A DNA stretch of 64,000 bases from Bog-473 sp963738135 (GTDB taxonomy: Bacteria; Actinomycetota; Acidimicrobiia; Acidimicrobiales; RAAP-2). Position numbers and translations under genes: made by a program. Location: assembly GCA_963738135.1 (NCBI GenBank), contig CAVTVK010000002.1, positions 186,001 through 250,000 of the forward strand, given 5' to 3'. This document shows, piece by piece, positions 45,726 to 53,993 of this stretch (the stretch's first letter is position 1; each line of letters begins with the position of its first letter). The notes beneath the pieces are model-generated. The model was not told the origin of the DNA, did no database searches, and worked only from the letters and a program-made list of their open reading frames with translations.

Positions 45726-45751
45726 GTTTACATCCTGAGCGGGCGCGGTAT
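45726..45751 (+). promoter_or_regulatory. SigB/SigF-like promoter of the 43-residue gene
   Basis: GTTT (45726-45729), 16 bases, CGGTAT (45746-45751): one mismatch to GTTT-N16-GGGTAT. The start point would fall about 3 bases before the ATG at 45761, so the message may be leaderless. Confidence 0.55.
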
Positions 45752-45760
45752 GGCCTACGC

Positions 45761-45892
45761 ATGACGCCAACCGACCCAGCGACGCCACCCGAAAACCCTC
45801 AGCCGAACGGAGGACCCCAACCCGAGTCGCCAGACGACGCTCCGGGGGCGATCCCTGAACCTTCGCCAGCTGATGGTGGGCCGCCCCGGTAG
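45761..45892 (+). CDS. Small Pro-rich protein (43 aa)
   Basis: MTPTDPATPPENPQPNGG at the start, then an acidic Pro-rich stretch ending PADGGPPR and TAG at 45890. Intrinsically disordered composition; no ribosome site but a stress-type promoter just upstream and a GGGGCC-GAAA-GGCCCC hairpin (45902-45917) just downstream, which together frame it as a transcription unit. Not recognised. Confidence 0.45.
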   Translation: MTPTDPATPPENPQPNGGPQPESPDDAPGAIPEPSPADGGPPR

Positions 45893-45901
45893 CTGCTCGC
45901 A

Positions 45902-45917
45902 GGGGCCGAAAGGCCCC
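45902..45917 (+). terminator. GAAA-loop hairpin after the small Pro-rich gene
   Basis: GGGGCC-GAAA-GGCCCC, 9 bases after the TAG, followed by pyrimidine-rich sequence with a short T-run (CCCGTTTTCC). Confidence 0.6.
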
Positions 45918-46214
45918 TACCGTCTCCACCCCCGTTTTCCTTAGCCTTTGGCCGTCGGATGGGTGACGAAGGAGGGCCAGTGCGGCGAGTAGTCCATCAC
46001 CCGGTTGTTTCACAATGTCCTGGCGGCCAATGGATGGTCCGCTGCCACGAATGTCAGCGCAGCGATACCGGACCCCCGATCGGGATAGGCACGCCGGTCC
46101 TCTCCGAGCAAAGGCCAGGATGATCAGGAAAAATCACCTAGCCAGAGATGGCGACCGGCGTTCGAGGTATGCCACTGCCTGACAGCCGGTCCATGCAGTA
46201 GACGCACTGTGCTC

Positions 46215-46320
46215 GCGGCCCAAACCCCGGCGGCTAGCTACGGGACGGGCCCACCACCTCACCCCAGTAAAAGCGGTGGAAGGGCGCGTCCGCCTGTGGC
46301 GACGTCGTGAGCGCGATACC
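46215..46320 (+). ncRNA. Structured repeat family E, copy 4
   Basis: GCGGCCCAAACCCC opens; GGCCC pairs with GGGCC; then CCACC...GGTGG, TGTGGCGACGTCGTGA and the closing GCGCGATACC (46311-46320). It runs straight into family F copy 3. Confidence 0.5.
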
Positions 46321-46330
46321 AATGAGCTGC

Positions 46331-46490
46331 CGGGGCCGCGAAGCGGCCACCCGTGCGAAGAAAATGGCCACAACGCCCATGGACTGGGCGCCGCAGCGCC
46401 CCGCGGAGCAAGGCTCTCCAGTCGCGGGGGAGAGCCGCTCACGCACACCCGCCATCGTGACTGACTGGGTGCGCTGAGCTAATACCCGGC
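46331..46490 (+). ncRNA. Structured repeat family F, copy 3
   Basis: A leading hairpin GGCCGC-GAA-GCGGCC (from about 46336), then GCGGAGCAAGG (46403), stem GGCTCTCC/GGGAGAGCC, CCGCTCACGC, an ACACCC...GGGTG-type stem around CATCGTGACTGACT, and an ending TAATACCCGG. The order matches copies 1 and 2. Confidence 0.5.
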
Positions 46491-46535
46491 AGCCGTTGTC
46501 CCAATCACCTGATCGATTCTCGCATGCGCACAGTC

Positions 46536-46656
46536 GCGGCCCAACCTCCCGTCGGAGGTTTAGGGCCGGCCACCACCTTCATCCCCATTGAATCGCTGGC
46601 GATGCGGTTCGCATGTGGCGGCATCTTGCCGAGGTCGAGGGTCGAGCGCGTGATAC
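46536..46656 (+). ncRNA. Structured repeat family E, copy 5
   Basis: GCGGCCCAACCTCC pairs with GGAGGTTTAGGGCC; second stem GCCAC (46569-46573) with GTGGC (46615-46619), enclosing ATGCG/CGCAT; then GGCATCTTGCCGAGG and GAGCGCGTGATAC (46644-46656). Confidence 0.55.
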
Positions 46657-46799
46657 GCGGGGTTGATCTGCCGCGAAACAGCCCCTAGCCGAAAGCCAGG
46701 GGCTGCTGCGTAGCGGGGCGAGTGATAACCGCTGGCTCTCAAATACCCATCAGGTATTTGACCAATCCCGCACAACGCAGGCGAGCCTCGTGCCCGCTC

Positions 46800-46870
46800 G
46801 CGGCCCAACCCCCAGTCGGGAGGGTTGGGGCCGGCCACCGCTCCGCCTGATCTCCTCAGACGGTGGCGCC
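46800..46870 (+). ncRNA. Structured repeat family E, copy 6 (5' part)
   Basis: GCGGCCCAACCCCC pairs with GGGAGGGTTGGGGCC; second stem CCACCG (about 46835-46840) with CGGTGG (46861-46866). The closing GTGATACC element is not evident, so this copy is truncated or diverged. Confidence 0.5.
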
Positions 46871-46956
46871 TTGAGACTGCCCAGTCCGCCAGCGAATGGA
46901 ACCGGGCCAATTGGCTTGATTTTGCACAACGGTCCCGCAACGGTCACGCTGCTCGC

Positions 46957-47053
46957 GCGGCCCAACCCCCGGCGGCAGGCAAGGAGTCAGGCCGAACCGC
47001 CCCACCCCCGGTGGCGGCGTCTCGATAGAGCCTGTAGGCCGGCGCGTGATACC
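46957..47053 (+). ncRNA. Structured repeat family E, copy 7
   Basis: GCGGCCCAACCCCC (46957); GGCC/GGCC base of the first stem; second stem CCGCC (46997-47001) with GGCGG (47013-47017); GGCGTCTCGATAGAG, a GCCT/AGGC stem, and GCGCGTGATACCC (47042-47054). The next gene starts 47 bases later at 47101. Confidence 0.55.
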
Positions 47054-47100
47054 CAGTCGGTCCACCCAACTCGCACAGCCCGTTCGAACCCTCAGAGCCG

Positions 47101-47599
47101 GTGAGTTGGGCATTCGGAATCGCAACGCTGCCACTGGTCGTCGCTGGCCTCTCACTGATACTGAGCTGGAGTCAGTGGCAGACGCGACGGAAGCGACAAC
47201 GCGTTCTGTGGAACGCGGATGAGATTCGTGCAGCGATCGTCGCAGCGCGTGAACGGTTTGACCACGTGGTTGCGACTAGAGGACAGTCCACTCGCTACTT
47301 CACCGGCGATGAGAATAAGCAGACCGGTCAAGGACTGCGGGACGCAATCGGGCGCACGACCGACCAAGGTTGCGGGCTTTTGCTTCTCGAAGCTGCGTGG
47401 GATAACCCCTGGGGACGTGCCCCTGCGCCGCAGGGCCCGCGGGTAACATTTCTGGACGACAGTCCTACGCCCGGTCAACGGCAGGCCGAGGTGGGACGCG
47501 GCTGGAGGCTGGATCCTGAGGCCAATTGCGCCAGAGACCGCGAATACAAGTGCGGATAGGGCGCTCGACCGGCTGAACGAGCTCGACCGAACTTTGTGA
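47101..47599 (+). pseudogene. Small membrane-anchored hypothetical protein with C-terminal frameshift
   Basis: GTG at 47101. One N-terminal membrane helix (GIATLPLVVAGLSLILSWSQ) with a basic stop-transfer region, then a soluble domain (VLWNADEIRAAIVAARERFD, GCGLLLLEAAWDNPWG). Near 47500 the frame appears to change: APETANTSADRALDRLNELD with RTL and TGA at 47597-47599 reads as a natural helical end, whereas the open frame ends in Arg-rich sequence at 47559. Not recognised. Confidence 0.45.
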
Positions 47600-47612
47600 G
47601 GTCATTGCTGGC

Positions 47613-47951
47613 ATGACGCTGTCGGCCGAACTTGAAGGGTCCAACAACCGGACCTTGCGGGTGCCGGACCCGGTCCGAAGCATCCGGAAGAAGCTTCGCA
47701 TGATCGACAGCGGACGTGCCGTCGCCAGGTGTGGTCGGCTCCACGCCTTCAGCTCAGCGGACCGCTGCGAAGCGGCGGCGGTGGAGCTGAGGGTCCAGAC
47801 CAATGTCTATGTGGAACGACTGGGCGACCGCTACCGGTGGAGCCTCATTCACCGCGGTGGCCCGTACCCGCTGCTGTGGATCACGGCGATGAATAAATGG
47901 CCCCCTACAGGCTGGTTGCAGGGGTGTGGTCTGCCGCGGGACCGTGGGTGA
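47613..47951 (+). CDS. Hypothetical protein (112 aa)
   Basis: ATG at 47613, 13 bases after the preceding gene. Contains AVELRVQTNVYVERLGDRYR, WSLIHRGGPYPLLWI and ends GCGLPRDRG. Basic, no known motif, no clear ribosome site; it could be spurious. Confidence 0.35.
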   Translation: MTLSAELEGSNNRTLRVPDPVRSIRKKLRMIDSGRAVARCGRLHAFSSADRCEAAAVELRVQTNVYVERLGDRYRWSLIHRGGPYPLLWITAMNKWPPTGWLQGCGLPRDRG

Positions 47952-48076
47952 TCCTGCAGCAGCACCCCGCCTGCGGGCGACGTTGTCGACGGGGCGTGCA
48001 ACGCGAGGGACGAGAGGCTGTTGACCTTGACCCGGAGGTCGTCCAGGGTCTCGCCCGCGGGTCCGGATCGCCCGGG

Positions 48077-49024
48077 TCACACAACAGGGTGCGCCAGTGG
48101 AATCACATTGAACCGTCGTCGGACCTCTTCGAGCGGCCATTCAGCGATTGCTAAGTGATCCACCTGGCTCAGGTCCACGCTGCATAGGCCCCCCCGTGCC
48201 AGACCTTCGCCGAACAGCTCGGGGGCTCCGTGGCGATCCATGGTTGCCACCTTGGCACGAATGTCTCCGTGGTTGAGGACTCCGGTTTCGTGAACCGACA
48301 GGGTGAGGAGCAGCTCCAGCCAGTTTCGTCGACTGCCATTGGCCGCCCACAGGAACCCTGAGCGGGCCATCTCACCCGGACCTGTCGGCTCGTACCCGGT
48401 GATCACGTGATTCATGTCGTGATTCACATAATGAGCCGGCAGGTGCACGTCGTCTCCGGGCAGGGTGAAGCCGTTCCGACGGTAGAACTCGACGAAACTA
48501 TGACCCAGTGTGCCCTCGGGGAGATCATGTAGCGCGCGCAGGCGTTCTGCCAACTCGTGATCTGGCTCATCCAACCTCAGGTAGTGATCCCGAAGGGAGA
48601 CTTCGGAGATCTCGGTGAGGATACCCGCGTAGGAGCGCTCAAGATCCTTCGATGTCTCGTCCGCACCTCGTTCTAGCGTTTCTCGAGTCGTTTCGATTTC
48701 GATGTCGCTGGGTCCCATCGCAGACACGTATGCCTCCACCCTCTCGACTTGCTTGAGGGACTGTGGATGACGACAAAGTTCGAGGCTCATGAGCAACTCG
48801 CAGAAGGGAAGTCGGACTTCGGGACGCTGCAACGCCGTGACGGTGTCGCGTGGACTGAGGGGTGCGATTTCATTCAGCCTCAGATCAGGCCGCTTCCACA
48901 GGTTCGAGAGCAGCGAGCGGAGGACCTTGAGCTGTTCGTCAGTCGGTCCTCCGTCGACGTCGATCCCTCCCATGAGGCCGCCGACGATCGGTTCCACCTC
49001 TTCTGGCCTGATCGCAAGACTCAC
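48077..49024 (-). CDS. TerB-like / Coq4-like fusion protein
   Basis: 315 residues. GTG at 49024 follows AAGGAGTCCGG. The N-terminal 105 residues look like a TerB-type all-helical domain (LMGGIDVDGGPTDEQLKVLR). From about residue 165 the sequence is Coq4-like: LHDLPEGTLGHSFVEFYRRN, then HDMNH followed by eleven residues and Glu (HDMNHVITGYEPTGPGE), exactly the HDxxHx11E zinc motif of Coq4. Coq4 acts in ubiquinone biosynthesis, but actinobacteria use menaquinone, so the role here must differ or be adapted. It looks complete and intact. No quinone gene is adjacent. Confidence 0.75.
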   Translation of the reverse strand: MSLAIRPEEVEPIVGGLMGGIDVDGGPTDEQLKVLRSLLSNLWKRPDLRLNEIAPLSPRDTVTALQRPEVRLPFCELLMSLELCRHPQSLKQVERVEAYVSAMGPSDIEIETTRETLERGADETSKDLERSYAGILTEISEVSLRDHYLRLDEPDHELAERLRALHDLPEGTLGHSFVEFYRRNGFTLPGDDVHLPAHYVNHDMNHVITGYEPTGPGEMARSGFLWAANGSRRNWLELLLTLSVHETGVLNHGDIRAKVATMDRHGAPELFGEGLARGGLCSVDLSQVDHLAIAEWPLEEVRRRFNVIPLAHPVV

Positions 49025-49304
49025 CCGGACTCCTTAAGATGACGTGGGAGCGGGATTGCCCGCCCCCGTGACTCGATCTGTCGGTTCAATTCATACGCGA
49101 AAAAGGGTGCACACACTTCAAAAGGGTGCCTGACGTGCAACTGTCGGATTGAATCATCCGAAAGCAGAGATCCGGCTCAGGGCCGTTGGAGGGATGGGAT
49201 CGTCGGGATCGATCATTCTCGCTGGTGTTGTAGAACGCAGACTTTGACCCAGTCCGACCAAGTTCACCTCGGGGATGTCCTGGGGAAAGACCCAGAGACC
49301 CGGA

Positions 49305-49994
49305 CTACGTGGCCAGGGACCGGCCGCGTAGCGTCGATGCGAAGCCCCCCTCGCAGCGACCCCTGAGGCGTGCGCTTGTGTCTACTCGGATCTGGGAGGA
49401 ACGTACGATTGCGATATCCGATGTCGCCAGCCGCGCGAGGAGGGACCGATCCTCGTGCAGCGCTAAAGGTGGGAACCCGCCGACCCTGAGATATGAGCTG
49501 GCGCGGATCCCAAAGTTGGCACCGTGCACGTGAGTATGTTCGCCACGCCCCTTGAAACCGGCCCCGTACAGATCCTCAAACCGCCTACGAATCCCATCTT
49601 CATTGTCAGTCAGACCGACTGTTCCCACCACCACATCGGCGCCGGACGCGGCCAACCCCAGCTGGTCGCGCAGCCACATCGGCGGTACCACGGAGTCTGC
49701 ATCGGTGTTGGCAATCCAGATGGACTCGGAGTCCATCACCCCCGAGAGCAGCCTACAGATCCCCGCATGGCGGGCCACGCCGACCGAACGCGCTTGCACC
49801 TCGAGCACGTCAACCGGGAACGAGCGGCAGATATGCGATGTTCGATCGTGACAATCATCCAGCACCACCAATGCGCTCACCGGCACAGATATCTGCTGTA
49901 CTGCAGATCCGATTGCCGCGAGACAGCGACGCACGACATGCTCCTCGTTGTGTGCGGGCACGACGACACCGACTCGGCGTATCGTTGCCCTCAT
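49305..49994 (-). CDS. Glycosyltransferase family 2 protein
   Basis: 229 residues. RVGVVVPAHNEEHVVRRCL is the nucleotide-sugar-binding start, ESIWIANTDADSVVPPMWL holds the DxD metal motif (DAD), and GANFGIRASSYLRVGGFPPL / HEDRSLLARL is the acceptor side. The start overlaps the methyltransferase stop (ATGA), so it is translated with it. Third gene of an acyl-CoA dehydrogenase / methyltransferase / GT2 cluster, probably for a glycosylated or glycolipid product. Confidence 0.88.
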   Translation of the reverse strand: MRATIRRVGVVVPAHNEEHVVRRCLAAIGSAVQQISVPVSALVVLDDCHDRTSHICRSFPVDVLEVQARSVGVARHAGICRLLSGVMDSESIWIANTDADSVVPPMWLRDQLGLAASGADVVVGTVGLTDNEDGIRRRFEDLYGAGFKGRGEHTHVHGANFGIRASSYLRVGGFPPLALHEDRSLLARLATSDIAIVRSSQIRVDTSARLRGRCEGGFASTLRGRSLAT

Positions 49995-50605
49995 TCGTCG
50001 GCCGACGTCTGATGGGGGACGCCCGTACGGAGCGCGACCGAGCGGGAGTCGTGGCTCCAGACGTCGAGCCTAAAATCATTCTCTTGATGTTCGATCAGGT
50101 GTGTCATGCCTGCCCGGGTGCCGGCGACCGACAGAATGCGATGTACCTCGTCTCCCGCGAGCGGATATTCGGCAACGGGATGTCGCCAATGCACAGCGAT
50201 CAGATCGTTCGCCGAAGCGGCTGCACGGTCTCCAAGTCGCAGGCAATCGGCCGCGTCGAGGTAGTAGCCGAGCTCGGAGAGGACGACGAGGTCGTACGAG
50301 CCGGCTGGCCAGTCCTTCGGCATCTCACCTTGGCGTAGCTCGACGTGGTCTAGCTTGGTTTTGGCTGCATAGTCCAAGGCGATCGATGAGACGTCCATTG
50401 CGAGAAGCCCGTCGCAGCGTGTCGCAAGGTCTGACGTCAGCACCCCGATCGAGCAGCCGGGCTCAAAGGCAGAGGCATAGTGAGCCTCGGGAAGGCAGGC
50501 CACCGTCACCGCCCGCTTACGAATCTCGTACGGGCGGGATCGGTACTCCCACGGGTCAGGTGCCTTTCCGTAGAGGTCCTCGAAGTAGGAACGCAGCAGT
50601 GTCAC
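49991..50605 (-). CDS. NodS-like SAM-dependent methyltransferase
   Basis: 204 residues. Start at GTG 50605, where FEDLYGKAPDPWEYRSRPYE homology begins; upstream in-frame sequence is Arg/Pro-rich. Motif I region ASAFEPGCSIGVLTSDLA, then AMDVSSIALDYA and LVVLSELGYYLDAADC match the NodS (N-methyltransferase) family. Coupled by ATGA to the GT2 gene. In related clusters a PIG-L deacetylase gene stands between it and an acyl-CoA dehydrogenase gene; here only a possible remnant does. Confidence 0.8.
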   Translation of the reverse strand: MTLLRSYFEDLYGKAPDPWEYRSRPYEIRKRAVTVACLPEAHYASAFEPGCSIGVLTSDLATRCDGLLAMDVSSIALDYAAKTKLDHVELRQGEMPKDWPAGSYDLVVLSELGYYLDAADCLRLGDRAAASANDLIAVHWRHPVAEYPLAGDEVHRILSVAGTRAGMTHLIEHQENDFRLDVWSHDSRSVALRTGVPHQTSADE

Positions 50606-50783
50606 GAAGACCCCGGGCCGTTCGAGGGTCCCGATGAACAACAGCCGACTCGGGATCCCAGACCGGAGCGCAAGCCCGAGCCGAGAACCTGGGCAGCGGA
50701 TGGATGGCGCGCACGGTTCTCCCCTCGACAATGGGGTTCGACACTCGGGGCTCGTCCAGCAAGTAGCACCTCAGAGCGGCCAC
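50606..50783 (-). other. Possible remnant of a PIG-L deacetylase N-terminus
   Basis: After ATG 50783, which overlaps the acyl-CoA dehydrogenase stop, the frame reads AALRCYLLDEPRVSNPIVEG and AIHPLPRFSAR, resembling the N-terminus of PIG-L proteins found at this place in similar clusters; the AHPDDE core never follows, and the sequence soon becomes non-protein-like. Suggests a deletion, but the similarity is short. Confidence 0.3.
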
Positions 50784-51815
50784 GACATTCCCCCCTCCAT
50801 GAGATCGCGGCCAAGCTGCTCGAGGTCACGCTCGGCGTGGTCCTGACGAATGTAAACCGCCAAATCGTCCACGGCCTGGCTATGTCGCCCGTCAAAGGCG
50901 AGGGGTCTGGGTCCGAGGGCTCGGCCGACGCGGTCGATTACCGACGCGGCATTCCTTTCGACGGTCGTGCGAACACAGCGGGCGAGGACGGCATGATCAG
51001 ATGCCGGCTGGGAATCGATATACCGGGCTGCTTCGCGGAGCATCGACCGGTTCTGCAAAAGCGCTGCGTAGATTGCCCCCAGGTGGACGAGGGTGTGAAT
51101 ATCGCGATCCGTGTTGGAGGCAGAGCGGAAAGGCTCTGCGACCGCCGCGGCGCCTCCATGCCAGCACGCGGCGACACCAATCGCACCGGCCCAGAACCCG
51201 GGCCGTGAGAGGTACTGGCCAGGCTTTCCGACGGGAAAACCGGGCACATCGAGGAACTCGACCCGACGCGTGTTCGCTCGACGCATGCCAGCGCCAACCC
51301 AGTCTGCAGGTGCGATCGTGACTCCGGGAACGGAGAGGTCGATGGCAAAGAGGCGTTGCCCATCATCAGCTGCCGCATCCACCAAGGCATGCGTCACCAG
51401 CCCTGCTGCCGAGCACCAGCGTTTCCCCCCGAAACGTCCACTCCCCGGAGCGACAGGACGCAGACACGCTATGGGGCGGGCCCGCCGCCCACACAGCCCA
51501 CCGCCGGGTGGGGCCAGAGTTCGGCAACAGGTCAGGTGCGGCATCAAGCTCGTAGAGGATCCCGATCGCGTCGGCGTGGGCCTCGATCAAGCGACCCAGA
51601 ACTACGTCTTTGAAGGCCCAGGTGGCCAGTAGTTCATACCGGAGTTCCGTCTTGCCGTGACCCGGCAATGGCCAATCCCCGACTGTCTCGCAGGCCCGCT
51701 CGAATGACTGCGCAAGGGCAGTGCCGCCTTCGGCCGACGCGGCGCCACGAACTCCAGCAACAGAGCAGCGGTCTGAGATCGACGGTCCGTCCTGTGGCAC
51801 CTCGCCTTCGCTCAC
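50771..51815 (-). pseudogene. Acyl-CoA dehydrogenase family protein, one frameshift in a 6-C run
   Basis: GTG at 51815 follows CGGAGTTGCTA. First frame: TELRYELLATWAFKDVVLGR, AHADAIGILYELDA and GEWTFRGE; the continuation KRWCSAAGLVTHALVDAA, FAIDLSVPGVTIAPADW, FWAGAIGVAACWHGGAA and the C-terminal helices is in another frame. The change falls in the C-run at 51425-51430 (G-run on the coding strand); five instead of six restores one frame of about 348 residues. Distant, short ACAD-like flavoprotein of unknown acyl substrate. A homopolymer indel is a common sequencing error, so the gene may be intact in reality. Confidence 0.7.
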
Positions 51816-51842
51816 TAGCAACTCCGTACCTCCGGTTGCGCT

Positions 51843-52070
51843 CTACCCGTGGAGCATGAAGCCAAACGAAGCGTCGAGGACCAACTGACCCGTCGGGCCG
51901 GTGACTCGTAATCGGAGCTCCGGCCTGGAGGGCCCCGCTCGCACTCGCTCCTGATCGCCGCGCTCCTGGCTTTTGGCTCTTGCGGTCCAGACGCTGGAGG
52001 CACGCCCCGGGAAGTCCACGGGGCAAAGAGTTTCGCTACAGACGAAGGACACCGGCCCCGCTACCGTCAT
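51843..52070 (-). CDS. Small hypothetical protein
   Basis: 75 residues from ATG 52070: TVAGPVSFVCSETLCPVDFP to LRLRVTGPTGQLVLDASFGF with MLHG. The end reads as natural beta strands; the start lacks a ribosome site. Upstream of the acyl-CoA dehydrogenase gene and divergent from the phosphatase gene. Not recognised. Confidence 0.35.
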   Translation of the reverse strand: MTVAGPVSFVCSETLCPVDFPGRASSVWTARAKSQERGDQERVRAGPSRPELRLRVTGPTGQLVLDASFGFMLHG

Positions 52071-52212
52071 CGACAGTGCGAAAAGAGCTCGATTCCGTGA
52101 CAGGAGAGACAGGCCCCGAAAATCGAGGTGATTCCACCCCGCCGAGCGCCCCTGCAACCGCGGTTAATAACCCGGCAACTGGGTATCCGATATCCGTGCT
52201 CGACGAAGGGGG

Positions 52213-53937
52213 ATGCCTGATCTTGCCGTGGTCAGTGAGTCGGGGCCGATCGGCGAGCGATCCATGCCCGAGCAGCTCGTTGGGCCTGTCAACGTCCTTC
52301 GGCATCCTCGCGAGGAGCACCAGCTTCGCGACATCAAACTGATCAGCGATGGGTCGTTGGCCTCCCTGGACCTCGACGAACTGCTCCCTTTGCTCCTCGA
52401 CCGGGTCCTGGACCTTCTCCGTAGCGATACCGCTGCGGTCCTTTTGCACGACGCTGCGGCCAACCAGCTCGTGGCGCGAGCGGCACGTGGCCTGGAGGAG
52501 GAGGTACGCCAGGGCGTCCGCATTCCGGTCGGGGCGGGCTTTGCCGGCCGTGTTGCGGCCGATCGTCGTCCCATTGTCCTCAACAGGGTCGACTCGACCA
52601 CCGTCGCCAACCCGATTTTGTGGGAAAAGGGCATTCAGTCGATGCTTGGAGTGCCAATGGTCGCAGGAGGCACGCTCATCGGCGTCCTCCATGTGGGCTC
52701 ATTTGCGCCTGAGGCGTTCGACGACGACGACGTCATGCTCTTGGAGCTTGCCGCCGACAAGCTGGCGGCGGCAGCTCAGTCCGGCATAGCCGCCGCTGAG
52801 CGTCGGGCGGCCGGAGTACTGCAGCGAAGTCTGTTGCCCACCCGACCGCTCGCACACCCGCAGATCGATTTCGCCAGTCGATACGTTCCCGCAGAACGAG
52901 GTGACATCGGGGGAGACTGGTACGACGCCTTCGAACTCCCCACTGGCGACGTCTGGGTCATGGTGGGAGACGTGGTCGGTCATGGCCTCCAACCCGCCAT
53001 CATCATGGGACGTCTTCGCAGCACCTTGCGGGCATACGCCCTGCTCCGTATGTCACCCGAAGACGTGCTGCGCGCCGCCAATCGAAAGTTGCAACTTTTT
53101 GAGCCTGGCGCGATGGCCACCGTCATCTGCGGCGTGCTCACGCCGCCTTTCGACGAGTTCCGTTTTTGTTCCGCCGGCCATCTGCCCCCGATCCTGATTC
53201 ACCCAGGCGACGAAGGACAGCTATTGACCTGCGCGCCCTCTGCTCCCCTTGGGGTGCTGTCCGAGTTGGAACCCATAACTGTAAGCAGTTCACTCCGAGA
53301 TGGTTCGACGCTGGTCCTCTACACCGATGGGCTCGTCGAGCGACGAGGCGAACTCATTACTGACGGGCTCGAACGACTTCGAGCGGCTGTCCACGATGAA
53401 ACTCCTGATCGGCTCTGTGCCCAGTTGATGGACACCATGATTGGAAGTTATGTTCCGGCCGACGACGTTGCCGTGCTTGCCCTCAGCGTCCGGCCACGTC
53501 CGGAGCGCTCGACAGTGGAGAGGGCGGGGACCACACCTCTGTTGGCACGCTCAGAGTTATTTGCCTGTGAACCTGCATCAGTCAGGAACGCTCGTCGGTT
53601 CATTGCCGAATGCGTCGAGCAACTCGGTCTCCGTCGCCTTCCTGAGGTGCAGCTCATGGTGTCCGAGCTGGCCACGAATGCGGTTCGGCATTCTGGCGCA
53701 CGATTCGACGTGACTGTGGAGCGCCTCAGCGATACCGCAGTCCGTGTCGAAGTGCGTGACTTTGGTTCGGGCACTCCACGACTCCTCAATAGCGGGACTA
53801 GCGCCGAAGGTGGCCGCGGATTGCAGATCGTTGACCTGCTCGCTGAGTCATGGGGCGTCGTGAACCGCCCGGGCGCCGTCGGCAAATCGACATGGTTCGT
53901 GGTATCCGCGGGTCCGAGCGCGCCATTCTCGGGCTAA
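52213..53937 (+). CDS. GAF / SpoIIE-type PP2C phosphatase / HATPase fusion (partner-switching regulator)
   Basis: 574 residues. ATG at 52213 follows GAAGGGGG. GAF domain at about 45-195; SpoIIE phosphatase with metal-binding Asp in GGDWYDAFE, MVGDVVGHG, YTDGLVERRG and ADDVAVLAL; C-terminal RsbW-like kinase ATPase domain with ELATNAVRHSG (N box), VEVRDFGSGTP (G1) and GGRGLQIVDLLAESWG (G2). It would dephosphorylate STAS antagonists and phosphorylate them or bind a sigma factor in answer to a GAF-sensed signal. The STAS genes at 40.4-41.3 kb and the broken one at 54.1 kb are candidate partners. Confidence 0.9.
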   Translation: MPDLAVVSESGPIGERSMPEQLVGPVNVLRHPREEHQLRDIKLISDGSLASLDLDELLPLLLDRVLDLLRSDTAAVLLHDAAANQLVARAARGLEEEVRQGVRIPVGAGFAGRVAADRRPIVLNRVDSTTVANPILWEKGIQSMLGVPMVAGGTLIGVLHVGSFAPEAFDDDDVMLLELAADKLAAAAQSGIAAAERRAAGVLQRSLLPTRPLAHPQIDFASRYVPAERGDIGGDWYDAFELPTGDVWVMVGDVVGHGLQPAIIMGRLRSTLRAYALLRMSPEDVLRAANRKLQLFEPGAMATVICGVLTPPFDEFRFCSAGHLPPILIHPGDEGQLLTCAPSAPLGVLSELEPITVSSSLRDGSTLVLYTDGLVERRGELITDGLERLRAAVHDETPDRLCAQLMDTMIGSYVPADDVAVLALSVRPRPERSTVERAGTTPLLARSELFACEPASVRNARRFIAECVEQLGLRRLPEVQLMVSELATNAVRHSGARFDVTVERLSDTAVRVEVRDFGSGTPRLLNSGTSAEGGRGLQIVDLLAESWGVVNRPGAVGKSTWFVVSAGPSAPFSG

Positions 53938-53953
53938 ACCTGGCTCTCGCGTA

Positions 53954-53993
53954 TTCCCGTCCTTGGGCCTCAGGCCCAAGTCGGAGACGGGAA
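53954..53993 (+). terminator. Bipartite hairpin terminator of the phosphatase gene
   Basis: Inner perfect stem CTTGGGCC-TCA-GGCCCAAG (53962-53980) inside an outer TTCCCGTC/GACGGGAA stem (53954-53993), 17 bases after the stop codon. Confidence 0.8.

Noticed and set aside
44974..47053. GCCCAAC...GTTGGGC arms of family E as integron attC sites
   Set aside because: They resemble RYYYAAC/GTTRRRY core sites, but the arms are only about 30 bases apart, the right site is often off consensus, and the copies do not separate gene cassettes. No integrase seen.
44974..47053. GGGTATCAC ends of family E read as SigF-type -10 boxes on the minus strand
   Set aside because: No GTTT or GNTT at 15-17 bases upstream in most copies; conservation extends over the whole 120-base element.
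44400..47100. tRNA cluster
   Set aside because: No cloverleaf with a proper T arm found; the single GTTCGAACC at about 47085 lacks pairing arms.
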